Shown here: one piece after another, positions 36,050 to 43,886 of the stretch
How the letters are laid out: every line of letters begins with the position of its first letter
Numbering within the stretch: the stretch's first letter is position 1
NCBI RefSeq assembly: GCF_002250625.1
Contig: NZ_NMVQ01000007.1
Location: forward strand, 1-64,000
Length of the DNA stretch: 64,000 bases
Direction of reading: 5' to 3'
Source: Enemella dayhoffiae
Lineage (GTDB): Bacteria; Actinomycetota; Actinomycetes; Propionibacteriales; Propionibacteriaceae
Program-made: the position numbers and the translations under genes
The notes under the pieces: generated by a model
The model's database searches: none
What the model was told of the DNA's origin: nothing
The model's input: the letters and a program-made list of their open reading frames with translations, nothing else

Positions 36050-36060
36050 GCCGGACGCGC

Positions 36061-36867
36061 ATGACCGACGCGCTTGTTCCCGACCCCGACCACGCCGGCG
36101 CATACTCGGTCCGGGTCGGCGGCACCGACCAGTCCTGGGTCGACCCGAATGACCCGACCCGGCTCGAGTTCGACTACATGCAACGGATCGGCGACGTCCT
36201 CGACTGCCACGCGCCGCAGGGGCGGCGGATGCGGGTGGTGCACGTCGGTGGCGCCGGGATGACCCTGGCGCGCTATGTGGCCGCCACCCGACCCACGTCC
36301 GCGCAGATCGTGCTCGAACCCGATACCGAGTTGACCGCGGCCGTGCGCGAACGGCTTCCCTTGCCGAAGCGCTCGGGGATCAAGGTACGCCCGGTCGACG
36401 GGCTGGGCGGGATCGCCGCGATGCCGGAGGCGTACGCCGATGTGGTGATCGTCGACGCCTTCGTCGGGGCGCGGGTGCCGGCCGAGCTGACCACGCTGGA
36501 GTTTCTGGCGGACCTGCGCCGGGTGCTGGTCGCCGACGGGGCGGTGGTGCTCAACCTGACCGACCGGGCGCCCTTCGGCTACACGCGACGCGTGCTGGGT
36601 GGGCTGCGCGCGGTGTTCGCCGAGTGCCTGCTCTCGGCCGAACCCGCCACGCTGAAGGGGCGCCGCTTCGGGAACGTGCTGCTGGTCGGGTCGTCGGTCG
36701 CGCTGCCGTTGTCGGCGCTGACCCGGCGAGCGGCGGGGTCGGTCTTCCCGTATCGGCTGCTGCACGGCCCGCAGCTGGCCCACTTCGCGGCCGAGGCGCG
36801 CCCGTTCACCGGGTCCGACGCCCAGCGGTCGCCGGAACCACCGGACGGGCCGGCCACCTTCCGCTGA
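36061..36867 (+). CDS. Spermidine-synthase-like methyltransferase-fold protein
   Basis: The 268-residue protein has the Rossmann pattern of the spermidine synthase family: RRMRVVHVGGAGMTLARYVA, SAQIVLEPDTELTAAV, KVRPVDGLGGIAAMPEAYAD, VVIVDAFVG and LRRVLVADGAVVLNLTD. True SpeE has GGGDG at the first motif and an acidic DYIxVD-type site; here GGAGM and IVDAFVG are seen, so polyamine synthesis is doubtful. Actinobacteria encode many such fused-type or orphan homologues of unknown role. It begins 11 bases after the chimeric gene. Confidence 0.8.
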   Translation: MTDALVPDPDHAGAYSVRVGGTDQSWVDPNDPTRLEFDYMQRIGDVLDCHAPQGRRMRVVHVGGAGMTLARYVAATRPTSAQIVLEPDTELTAAVRERLPLPKRSGIKVRPVDGLGGIAAMPEAYADVVIVDAFVGARVPAELTTLEFLADLRRVLVADGAVVLNLTDRAPFGYTRRVLGGLRAVFAECLLSAEPATLKGRRFGNVLLVGSSVALPLSALTRRAAGSVFPYRLLHGPQLAHFAAEARPFTGSDAQRSPEPPDGPATFR

Positions 36868-36931
36868 GCCGGCGGCGGGCCGGAGCCGCGGGTGTTTGTT
36901 CCGGACCCGGCCCCGGGCGAGAATGTGACCC

Positions 36932-37696
36932 ATGAGCTCTGACCTGATGGATGCGCTGGCCGACAACGAGCGGCCCACGAAGCGGCGCAGGATCTCCGGA
37001 TTCACCGTGGTGGGGATCCTCTTCCTGGTGGTCGGGCTGTCCTTCCTGGGGGTGTACGCCTATCAGTACTTCGGCACGAACATCGTGTCGGAGAAGGCGT
37101 TCGCCGAGGAGAAGAACACGCTGAAGCAGGAGTGGCAGACCGCGCCGCCACAGCAGCTGGGTGGTCAGACCGGTCAGGGCGGTCAGACCGGTCAGGCCGG
37201 TCAGGCCGGTCAGGGCGGTCAGAAGCCCTCGGCGGCGACCGAGGCGCGGATCCCGGGCCGGGCGATGGGACTGCTGCGAATCCCCAGGCTGGGGGCGAGC
37301 TATGAGGTGCCGATCATGACCGGAACCGATCCGGGCACCCTGGCCCGCGGCGTGGGCTGGTACGAGTCGTCGGTGCGCCCCGGGCAGGTCGGCAACTTCG
37401 CGCTCGCCGGACACCGGGTCACCCACGGCGAGCCGTTCGCGCGGATCCTCGAGCTGAAGAAGGGCGACGAGGTGATCGTGGAGACCCGGGAGGCGGTCCA
37501 TACCTACGTGCTGGACACCTCGCCGGCCGACCTCACCGTGCAGGACCGGGACACCTGGGTGCTCGACCCGGTCCCGGGGAAGCCGGGCGCGCCGGCCACC
37601 CAGCCGATCATCACGCTGACCACCTGCCAAGACCTGTTCCACTCCGCCGACCGGTCGGTCGGGTTCGGGCACCTGGCGAACACGCGCAACAAGTAG
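36932..37696 (+). CDS. Class E sortase
   Basis: The 254-residue transpeptidase is anchored by one N-terminal helix (VVGILFLVVGLSFLGVYAYQ). A Gln/Gly-rich linker of near-perfect nine-base repeats (37157-37222, GGQTGQ and GGQAGQ type) leads to the catalytic domain with RIPRLGASYEVPI, the catalytic His in FALAGHRVTHG, the Cys in ITLTTCQDLF and the Arg in DRSVGFG. Class E sortases of high-GC Gram-positives attach LAxTG proteins to the wall. No LAxTG substrate gene is adjacent, so it is probably a housekeeping enzyme. Confidence 0.9.
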   Translation: MSSDLMDALADNERPTKRRRISGFTVVGILFLVVGLSFLGVYAYQYFGTNIVSEKAFAEEKNTLKQEWQTAPPQQLGGQTGQGGQTGQAGQAGQGGQKPSAATEARIPGRAMGLLRIPRLGASYEVPIMTGTDPGTLARGVGWYESSVRPGQVGNFALAGHRVTHGEPFARILELKKGDEVIVETREAVHTYVLDTSPADLTVQDRDTWVLDPVPGKPGAPATQPIITLTTCQDLFHSADRSVGFGHLANTRNK

Positions 37697-37738
37697 GGCC
37701 ACGTTCCCCGCGTGGTCGGGCAAGCGCAGCGAGGCGGA

Positions 37739-37744
37739 TAGGTT
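37739..37744 (+). promoter_or_regulatory. -10 box of a leaderless promoter for pyrE (TAGGTT, N6, ATG)
   Basis: TAGGTT is followed by GGAGCC and the ATG at 37751. The GGAG here could also pass for a weak ribosome site, but it ends only two bases before the start codon, so a leaderless start fits better. Confidence 0.5.
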
Positions 37745-37750
37745 GGAGCC

Positions 37751-38293
37751 ATGGCCGACAAGCAGCAGCTGATCGACAAGATCAACGAACTCGCGGTGGT
37801 GCACCAACGGGTGACCCTGTCCTCTGGCCAGCAGGCCGACTACTACGTGGACATGCGACGGGTCACCCTCGACGGGGCGGCCGCGCCGCTGGTCGGGCGG
37901 GTGATGCGCGACCTGGTCTCCGACCTCGATTTCGAGGCCGTCGGGGGGCTGACCCTGGGCGCGGACCCTGTCGCCACCTCCATGCTGCACGCGGCGGCGT
38001 ACGCCGGAGGCCGGCTGGACGCGTTCGTCGTCCGCAAGGCCGAGAAGGCATACGGGCTGCAGCGCCGGATCGAGGGCACCGAGGTCGCCGGGCGGCGGGT
38101 GCTGGTGGTGGAGGACACCTCGACGACCGGGGCGTCGGCGCTGACCGCGGTCGAGGCGGTACGCCAGGCCGGCGGCGAGGTGGTCGCGGTGGCCGTCGTG
38201 GTCGACCGGAACACCGAGGCCGCCGACCGGATCGCCGAGGCCGGACTGGAGTATCGGTACGCGATCAGCGCGGCCGAACTCGGGCTGGTCTAG
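37751..38293 (+). CDS. pyrE: Orotate phosphoribosyltransferase
   Basis: The 180-residue enzyme joins orotate to PRPP to give OMP in pyrimidine synthesis. The PRPP loop RRVLVVEDTSTTGASALTAV lies near residue 117, and the N-terminal pattern (LSSGQQADYYVDMRRVTLDG, FVVRKAEKAYGLQRRIEG) is that of bacterial PyrE. Length is normal. It is a monocistronic gene between sortase and lemA. Confidence 0.93.
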   Translation: MADKQQLIDKINELAVVHQRVTLSSGQQADYYVDMRRVTLDGAAAPLVGRVMRDLVSDLDFEAVGGLTLGADPVATSMLHAAAYAGGRLDAFVVRKAEKAYGLQRRIEGTEVAGRRVLVVEDTSTTGASALTAVEAVRQAGGEVVAVAVVVDRNTEAADRIAEAGLEYRYAISAAELGLV

Positions 38294-38330
38294 GCTGGCC
38301 GCAACCGATCCGGACTCCGAAGGAGAAGTT

Positions 38331-39260
38331 GTGACCGCTCTGTTCATCATCCTGGCGATTGTGGCGATCGTCATCGTGCTCGGTCTGGTGGCCATGGGCA
38401 TGTACAACGGTTTCGTCAAGCAACGCAACATGATCCAGGAGTCCTGGCGGCAGGTGGACGTCGAGCTGAATCGGCGCTACGAGCTGATCCCCAACCTGGT
38501 CGAGACCGTGCGCGCGTTCGCCTCGCACGAGCGGAACACCCTCGAGGACGTCACCCGGCTGCGCAATCAGGCGGCCGCCGTCGCCAGCCAGGAGGGCGAC
38601 ATGCCGTCCGAGCACCGGGCCCAGACCGAGGAGGCGCTCTCCGGCGCGGTCCGCAACCTGCTCGTCTCGGTGGAGGCGTACCCGGATCTCAAGTCCAACC
38701 AGAACTTCCTGCACCTGCAGAAGGAGCTGACCGAGACCGAGGACCGGATCGCGGCCGGCCGGCGCTACTACAACGCCAACGTGCGTGAGTACAACACCAA
38801 GATCGACTCGGTGCCGACCAACATCATCGCCGGCATGTTCAAGTTCGAGAAGGCGACCTACTTCGAGGTCAACGACCCGCAGGTGCGCCAGGCCCCGGAC
38901 GTGAACTTCGGCGAGATCGCCTATCGCGGGGACGAGCGGCAGGCGCCGTCGCAGCACCAGCAGGCCCCGCAGCAGAACCAGCAGCCGGCGCTCGGGCAGC
39001 AGCCGAGCCAGCCGCAGTATGGGCAGCAGCAGTACGAGCAGCAGCAGTACGGCCAGCAGCAGCAGTACGAGCAGCAGCAGTACGGCCAGCAGCAGCAGTA
39101 CGGGCAGCAGCCCCAGCAGGGTGGTCAGCAGTATGGCCAGCCCGGGCAGTACGGCCAGCAGGGTGGTCAGCAGCAGTACGGCGAGTCGGGACCGTATGGC
39201 CAGCCCGGACAGTATGGCCAGCCCGGACAGTATGGCCAGGGGCAGCCGCCGCAGCAGTGA
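38331..39260 (+). CDS. lemA: LemA family protein with a long Gln/Tyr/Gly-rich C-terminal tail
   Basis: Residues 1-190 are a standard LemA protein: one N-terminal membrane helix (ALFIILAIVAIVIVLGLVAM), NMIQESWRQVDVELNRRYEL, IPNLVETVRAFASHE, and the closing NTKIDSVPTNIIAGMF. The GTG at 38331 is chosen because AAGGAG lies at 38320-38325. From about residue 205 the chain is a low-complexity tail of QQYGQQ, QYEQQQ and GQPGQYGQ repeats (about 100 residues), absent from most LemA proteins and similar in composition to prion-like disordered domains. The function of LemA is not settled; the tail faces the cytoplasm or cell surface depending on topology. Confidence 0.9.
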   Translation: MTALFIILAIVAIVIVLGLVAMGMYNGFVKQRNMIQESWRQVDVELNRRYELIPNLVETVRAFASHERNTLEDVTRLRNQAAAVASQEGDMPSEHRAQTEEALSGAVRNLLVSVEAYPDLKSNQNFLHLQKELTETEDRIAAGRRYYNANVREYNTKIDSVPTNIIAGMFKFEKATYFEVNDPQVRQAPDVNFGEIAYRGDERQAPSQHQQAPQQNQQPALGQQPSQPQYGQQQYEQQQYGQQQQYEQQQYGQQQQYGQQPQQGGQQYGQPGQYGQQGGQQQYGESGPYGQPGQYGQPGQYGQGQPPQQ

Positions 39261-39313
39261 GGTGACCGGGCCGCTGAGTAGGGTTGGCCCGTCCCGAACC
39301 GCCAGGAGCGCTG

Positions 39314-39844
39314 ATGACCCGCTGGAAGCTGGTGGCCGCACTGGCCGCCGTGGCTGCGGTCGTCATCGCCTCGGTGGTCGTCCTGCTGATCGGTCAGGGT
39401 CGGCAGAACGCCGCACCGCCCCCGCCGCCGACCGTCCCGGTCCGGATCGACCCGCCCGCAACCACGGCCCCGAATCCGACCGCTTTGCCCACCGACCACA
39501 ACGAGGACCGGCCGATGCCGGGCGATCAGACCAGTCAGGTCACGGTGGCGAACAACTACATGGACGCATTCCTGCAGCCCGGTACCCCGGCCGAGCGGGA
39601 GGCGCGGCTGAAGGACTGGGCCACCCCTGGTGACCTGGCCGTGGCCAAGCTCGTGTCCAACGAACGGCTGCCCAGGGCGAAGCGGAAGGGCCCGGCCGCT
39701 CTCGACCCGGCCGTCGCGCGCGCCAATCAGGCGTACGCCCACATCCAGCTGACCGACGACTCCTGGTGGGGGGTCGGGCTGGTCAAGGACCTGACGGCAC
39801 CGAAGGGGTGGCGCGTCTCCTTCGTGGAGAAGGAGGGGCACTGA
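39314..39844 (+). CDS. Membrane-anchored protein with VirB8/NTF2-like outer domain
   Basis: The 176-residue product has one N-terminal helix (LVAALAAVAAVVIASVVVLL), a Pro/Thr-rich linker, and a domain starting VTVANNYMDAFL and ending WWGVGLVKDLTAPKGWRVSF. The pattern (initial helix, then strands ending with a Trp-containing hairpin) resembles the NTF2-like fold of TcpC/VirB8 proteins. It overlaps the next gene by one base (TGATG) and so belongs with the M23 wall hydrolase. Probably an accessory subunit of the secretion apparatus encoded here. Confidence 0.65.
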   Translation: MTRWKLVAALAAVAAVVIASVVVLLIGQGRQNAAPPPPPTVPVRIDPPATTAPNPTALPTDHNEDRPMPGDQTSQVTVANNYMDAFLQPGTPAEREARLKDWATPGDLAVAKLVSNERLPRAKRKGPAALDPAVARANQAYAHIQLTDDSWWGVGLVKDLTAPKGWRVSFVEKEGH

Positions 39845-41628
39845 TGCCCGCCCAGTCGCAGACGGTCGCCGCCCGCGGTCGGCAGGCCGGCGCGGCCGCC
39901 CGGCGGGTGCTGGCGGGCAGCGGGCTGGGCCTCGGGGCAGGCGCGGGCGCTGGTACGCCGCAGCGCCCGCAGCGCGGGTGGTGGCCGTGGCTGCTGGTCG
40001 CCGTCGCGGTGGTGCTGCTCGGCGGTCTGCTCAGCTCGCTGGCCGCGTTGCAGGTGGCGCCGCCGCCGCAGCCACGGCTGACCAGCATGCTCGGCAACGG
40101 CACCTGCGCCACCCCGATCGCGCACTCCGGGCCACCCGGCGGCGGCAACGTGCCCGGGCCGGCCGCCGGCAACAAGGGCGGGCCGGGCGTACGCAACCCC
40201 GAACTGACGGCACCGGAAACGTTCGAACAACTCAACGAGATCCAACTGCGCAACGCGAAAACGATTGTCGCCGCCGCCCGCGGGGTCGGCGCCAACGACA
40301 AGGCCGCGGTGATGGCGCTGATGGCGGCGATGGTGGAGACCCGGCTCTACAACCTGGCCTCCGACGCCCCCGGTGAGGAGGATTCGCTGAACCACCCGAA
40401 CGACGGGGTGTCGGTGGACCACCGCTCGGTCGGGATGTACCAGCAACAGCACTGGCACGGCACCCCCGCCGAACGGATGGACGTCAACCGGGCAACCGTG
40501 CTGTTCCTCAAGGGGCGCGAACGACCCGGCCAGATCGCCGAGCCTCCCGGGTTGTTTGACAAGCCCAACTGGGAAACCCGTCCCGCCGGCGAGGTGATCC
40601 AGGAGGTGCAGCGCTCGGCGTTCCCGGGGCGCTACGCCCAGTTCGAGGAGTTCGGGCAGAAGCTGCTCGCCAAGGTGTCCGCCGAGGGCGGAGCCGGGAT
40701 CGCGCCGATGGGGCCGATGCCGGTCGGCTGCGGGCCCGGGGCGTACAGCGGTTTCGGTCCGCCGCCGCCGTGGTTGACGGCGATGCTGCCGGGCGTGCAA
40801 CCCGACACGATGCTGGTCGCCGGGGCCGTCGCCTCGAAGTTTCCGCTGATCAAGGTCTACGGCGGCGTACGCGAGGATTCGCTGCCTGACCACCCGAGCG
40901 GGCGCGCCCTGGACATCATGATCTCCAGCGCCTTCCCCGACGTCCGCAGCCCGCAGGCCGTGGAATACGGCAACCAGATCGCGGCGATGCTGCAGCAGAA
41001 TGCGGCGGCGCTGGGCATCGACTACATGATCTGGAACGAGAAGATCTGGTCGGTCGGGCGGGCCGGTGAGGGGTGGCGGCAGTGCGGCTCCGGGGGCGGT
41101 TGCTATTCGGGGCCCGACAACACCGCCGCCCACCGCGACCACGTGCACGTCACCACCTTTGGCAATGCAGGCAAGGGAATGCCGCAGCCGATGCCGACCG
41201 GTTCGGGACGCGCGGTCGCGCCGCTGCCGCCCGGTTTCCGTCCCTCGGGGTCGTTCGGCAGATCGGGCTCGATGTGGTCGAGCACGCACACCGGGGAGGA
41301 TTTCGCGGCCCCGTTGGGTACGCCGGTGTATGCGGTGATGGACGGTGTGGTGGGCGCGCCGATCCCGCAGGGGTGGAACGGAAATCACGTGGTGGTTGGA
41401 CATGCGGGCGGCATCCACACCCACTATGCGCACCTGCTGTCGGCGCAGGTGCAACCCGGCCAACAGGTGCGCGCCGGTGACGTGATCGGGCTGGTGGGCT
41501 CGACCGGCAACTCGTCGGGGCCACACCTGCACCTGGAATACTACCCGCCCGGCGTCAGACCCGGTGACGTCTACAAGGCCCAGGATCCGGTGCTTTTCCT
41601 GCGAGCGAACGGAGTGGGCTTTGACTGA
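39844..41628 (+). CDS. Membrane-anchored M23 wall peptidase of the secretion cluster (TcpG/CwlT-position)
   Basis: The 594-residue protein has one transmembrane helix near residue 50 (WWPWLLVAVAVVLLGGLLSS), a helical middle region (KAAVMALMAAMVETRLYN ... DHRSVGMYQQQ) that resembles the lytic-transglycosylase-like part of such proteins, a segment HPSGRALDIMI ... HRDHVHV like the ARB_07466 domain, and a C-terminal M23 domain with HTGEDFAAPLGTPV near 482 and the metal-binding SGPHLHLE near 560. It should cut peptidoglycan to let the transfer channel pass the wall, as CwlT and TcpG do in ICEBs1 and pCW3. Confidence 0.85.
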   Translation: MPAQSQTVAARGRQAGAAARRVLAGSGLGLGAGAGAGTPQRPQRGWWPWLLVAVAVVLLGGLLSSLAALQVAPPPQPRLTSMLGNGTCATPIAHSGPPGGGNVPGPAAGNKGGPGVRNPELTAPETFEQLNEIQLRNAKTIVAAARGVGANDKAAVMALMAAMVETRLYNLASDAPGEEDSLNHPNDGVSVDHRSVGMYQQQHWHGTPAERMDVNRATVLFLKGRERPGQIAEPPGLFDKPNWETRPAGEVIQEVQRSAFPGRYAQFEEFGQKLLAKVSAEGGAGIAPMGPMPVGCGPGAYSGFGPPPPWLTAMLPGVQPDTMLVAGAVASKFPLIKVYGGVREDSLPDHPSGRALDIMISSAFPDVRSPQAVEYGNQIAAMLQQNAAALGIDYMIWNEKIWSVGRAGEGWRQCGSGGGCYSGPDNTAAHRDHVHVTTFGNAGKGMPQPMPTGSGRAVAPLPPGFRPSGSFGRSGSMWSSTHTGEDFAAPLGTPVYAVMDGVVGAPIPQGWNGNHVVVGHAGGIHTHYAHLLSAQVQPGQQVRAGDVIGLVGSTGNSSGPHLHLEYYPPGVRPGDVYKAQDPVLFLRANGVGFD

Positions 41629-42253
41629 GGTCGCGCTGATCGCGCCCGAGGGCGTACGCCTGCCCGCAGGTTTGTCGCGGGTGCTGGACGGGCACGTGCC
41701 CTGTCAGACGTGCGGTTCGGAGATTGGCGCCCGCGCGGCACTGCTGGTGGAGCGGGCCGGGGAGTGGATGCGGTTTCGGCCGCGGCACCCCGACTGTGCC
41801 GGGCCGGAGTTGGTCGAGCTGCCCGGGCCGGAGCGGTTGGATCCCAGTCGTGGCGTGCATCGGGTCGGCTGTGTGGCCCTGCCCGATCAGCGCCCGGCGC
41901 TGCTGGTGAACCCCGACGTGGACGCCCCGGCGTTCGTCGGGGAGCGGCCCGCCCTGGCCGACCTGCTGAACGGCACCGGCTGGCAGGCCTGGCCGGCCAC
42001 CCCGCAGCGGATCAGCGGCTGGGTCGAGGTGCGGGCCGGGGCCGTGGAAGTGCTTACCGGGTTGGGATCGATCGTGCTCGACCCGGTGCCCGAGGAGTGG
42101 GCCAGGCTGGTCGGTGGGGCCGGGGAACTGCCCGTGCTCGCACTGCTGGACGAGCACGTGGACGCCTGGCTCGGGGCCAGCGGTTGGGCCGAGGTGGCTG
42201 CGTTGCTGGATCGGTCGCGGCCGCTGGCGGGTCTGGTGCAGGTGCTGATTTGA
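41621..42253 (+). CDS. Uncharacterised soluble protein of the secretion cluster
   Basis: The 210-residue product begins at TTG 41621, with GGAG at 41611-41614; an earlier ATG in the same frame lies inside the M23 gene. The start overlaps the M23 stop by eight bases, which supports co-translation. It has a CQTC pair near residue 27, is rich in Leu, Val and Trp, and carries no signal peptide. I do not recognise a domain. Being the last gene of the left block, it may be an accessory factor. Confidence 0.6.
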   Translation: MTEVALIAPEGVRLPAGLSRVLDGHVPCQTCGSEIGARAALLVERAGEWMRFRPRHPDCAGPELVELPGPERLDPSRGVHRVGCVALPDQRPALLVNPDVDAPAFVGERPALADLLNGTGWQAWPATPQRISGWVEVRAGAVEVLTGLGSIVLDPVPEEWARLVGGAGELPVLALLDEHVDAWLGASGWAEVAALLDRSRPLAGLVQVLI

Positions 42254-42343
42254 CACGCCGGGCGGGTAGGTGTTTGCCGTGGCGCCCGGTCCGTTACTGT
42301 CGTGTCAGATCGCCCACGGTGGGCGACGGAAGGAACGGTTGTC

Positions 42344-42664
42344 ATGGCCACCGACTGGGCTGCCGACATCAAGAAGCATGTGACCAACGCCGATGACGCC
42401 GCCATCGCCGGCATCATCAAGCACTGCGGCATTTCGCTGCACAGGCAGGATTCCTCGATGGTGTCGTTCACTGACAAGGCCGAGACCGACCGGGTGAAGG
42501 CCGGCTTCCTGACCAAGAAGCTGGGCGTCACCGACGAGGCCAAGGCCGACGCCGCGATCAAGGCGGTCGGGGAGAAGCTGAAGGGGTCCTCGCGGAAGTA
42601 TCGCCCGACGGTCTATTACATGCTGGCCGACCACTTCGGAAAGCTCGACCTGTTCAAGAAGTGA
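42344..42664 (+). CDS. DUF2853 family protein
   Basis: The 106-residue helical protein carries the DUF2853 outline: DDAAIAGIIKHCGISLHRQD, SFTDKAETDRVKAGFLTKKL and the terminal YRPTVYYMLADHFGKLDLF. It has no signal peptide. The function of the family is unknown. It is a single gene inserted between the two convergent halves of the secretion cluster and is probably unrelated to it. AAGGAACGG upstream is a plausible ribosome site. Confidence 0.85.
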   Translation: MATDWAADIKKHVTNADDAAIAGIIKHCGISLHRQDSSMVSFTDKAETDRVKAGFLTKKLGVTDEAKADAAIKAVGEKLKGSSRKYRPTVYYMLADHFGKLDLFKK

Positions 42665-42707
42665 CCTGATCGCTGTGGGGTCCGCCCGCTCGGGTGCCCA
42701 CGGTCAT

Positions 42708-43118
42708 TCACCGCGGTAGCTCACTGCGGCGGGCGGACAGCCAACGCAGGTGCCATCCGCCGGCGACCGTGATCAGAACCCCGAACCAGGCGCCATAACC
42801 GAACGGGGTGGGGTCGACGCGTCCGTCGACGAACCGGGACGGGTCGCCACGCAACGCGAGGGCGTACCCGACCATCCAGCTGCCGACGATCGCCAGCAGG
42901 GCCCAGACCACGCCGACCAGCCACAGCGGCCGTCGCGGACGGGTCAGCCAGCCGGCCGTGAGCCAGGTGAGCACCACGACCGCTGCCAGTGTTCCGCCGA
43001 GCGTGCCCAGGATCAGGGCGACCGAGCTCGGCAGGGGGGCCAGCGCTGCGGCGAGCACCAGCACGATCACCAGCAACGCGGCCCAGTTGGCCAACCGGTT
43101 GAGTCGGCGTACCTGCAC
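42708..43118 (-). CDS. Small integral membrane protein
   Basis: The 136-residue protein starts at GTG 43116-43118, behind GGAG; a longer upstream frame would overlap the divergent promoter. There are four likely membrane helices (ANWAALLVIVLVLAAALAPL, LILGTLGGTLAAVVVLTWLT, LWLVGVVWALLAIVGSWMVG, WFGVLITVAGGWHLRWL). I do not recognise the family. It is divergent from the next small gene. Confidence 0.65.
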   Translation of the reverse strand: MQVRRLNRLANWAALLVIVLVLAAALAPLPSSVALILGTLGGTLAAVVVLTWLTAGWLTRPRRPLWLVGVVWALLAIVGSWMVGYALALRGDPSRFVDGRVDPTPFGYGAWFGVLITVAGGWHLRWLSARRSELPR

Positions 43119-43204
43119 CAATGGACTCCGTTCGTTGCTAGGTTGAACCGTGCGTGGCCAGTGTTCCACGCGACCTGTTCGCCACAGTCCTCGAGAGGTG
43201 CCCG

Positions 43205-43678
43205 ATGACCAGCACCCCACCGCCGGGGCAGTATCCCGGCCAGGTGCCCGGGGCCGTGCCGCCGTCCCCGGTGGAATGGCAGGTGATCGAGCACGTGCCC
43301 GGGGACCCGTGGAGCGCGGAGCTGGTGATCTGGTCCGGGGAGGCGATCGACGGGATCGCGGTCCCGCTGGACGAGGAGCTGCTCGGGGTGATGGCCGAGG
43401 TACGCCGCCGCCGCGACGATGTGGACGCCACGTTCGACGGAGATCACGGTGCGTCCCTTCGACAGGCTCAGGGACCGGATGAGCGGGCTCTCGGGGCGTA
43501 CGAGGATGAGGAGTCGGGGTCGCGCATCGGGCGCTGGTGGCAGGGGCTGGGGCGTACCACCGGGTCCGCCCAGGCTGACCGCTGGTTGGAGAACATACCG
43601 GTCAGGTGGCAGCTGATCGGCGCCGGGGTGTTGTTGCTCGTGTTCGTGCTGGTGATGGTGATTGGCCGCCTCCTCTGA
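43205..43678 (+). CDS. Tail-anchored small protein containing an embedded repeat
   Basis: The 157-residue product has a Pro/Gly-rich start, an acidic middle (SAELVIWSGEAIDGIAVPLD) and one C-terminal membrane helix (QLIGAGVLLLVFVLVMVIG), so it is probably tail-anchored. GAGAGGT precedes the ATG at 43205. Residues of about 83-91 (SLRQAQGPD) are encoded by a copy of the dispersed CTTCGACAGGCTCAG repeat, inserted without breaking the frame. Function unknown. Confidence 0.65.
   Translation: MTSTPPPGQYPGQVPGAVPPSPVEWQVIEHVPGDPWSAELVIWSGEAIDGIAVPLDEELLGVMAEVRRRRDDVDATFDGDHGASLRQAQGPDERALGAYEDEESGSRIGRWWQGLGRTTGSAQADRWLENIPVRWQLIGAGVLLLVFVLVMVIGRLL
43453..43475. repeat. Dispersed repeat copy inside a coding sequence
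   Basis: GTCCCTTCGACAGGCTCAGG followed by GAC is a dyad with ends GTCCC/GGGAC around the common core CTTCGACAGGCTCAG. It is in frame with the host gene and is translated as SLRQAQG. Confidence 0.75.
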
Positions 43679-43685
43679 GCCCGGC

Positions 43686-43796
43686 GTACCCAGTCCCACT
43701 TCGCGTACCCAGTGTCACTTCGCGTGCCGAAGTTGACTTCGCGTGGTGCCGGTAGTCCGCGAGGTGACGTTTGCCACGCGAGGTGACACTCGGGAC
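43686..43796. repeat. Inverted array of 19-bp repeats, element E2 (left of the AbiEi/DUF559 gene)
   Basis: Three 19-bp units in one orientation (43686, 43705, 43724; for example GTACCCAGTGTCACTTCGC) are followed by a 16-base centre with CCGGTAG (43743-43758) and two units in the opposite orientation (43759, 43778; GCGAGGTGACACTCGGGAC). The units follow each other without spacer. The same unit and centre recur at 44828 on the other side of the gene. Confidence 0.88.
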
Positions 43797-43886
43797 GCGG
43801 AGTCGAGCCGGGACCGGTGGCACCGAGACCGCCTGCCTGTGGATAAGTGACTATCGGGGTCGCCGCCAAGTTGTTGGAATGGTTGC

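Noticed and set aside
43686-43796. CRISPR array
   Set aside because: The 19-bp units follow one another without spacers and reverse orientation at the centre; there are no cas genes.
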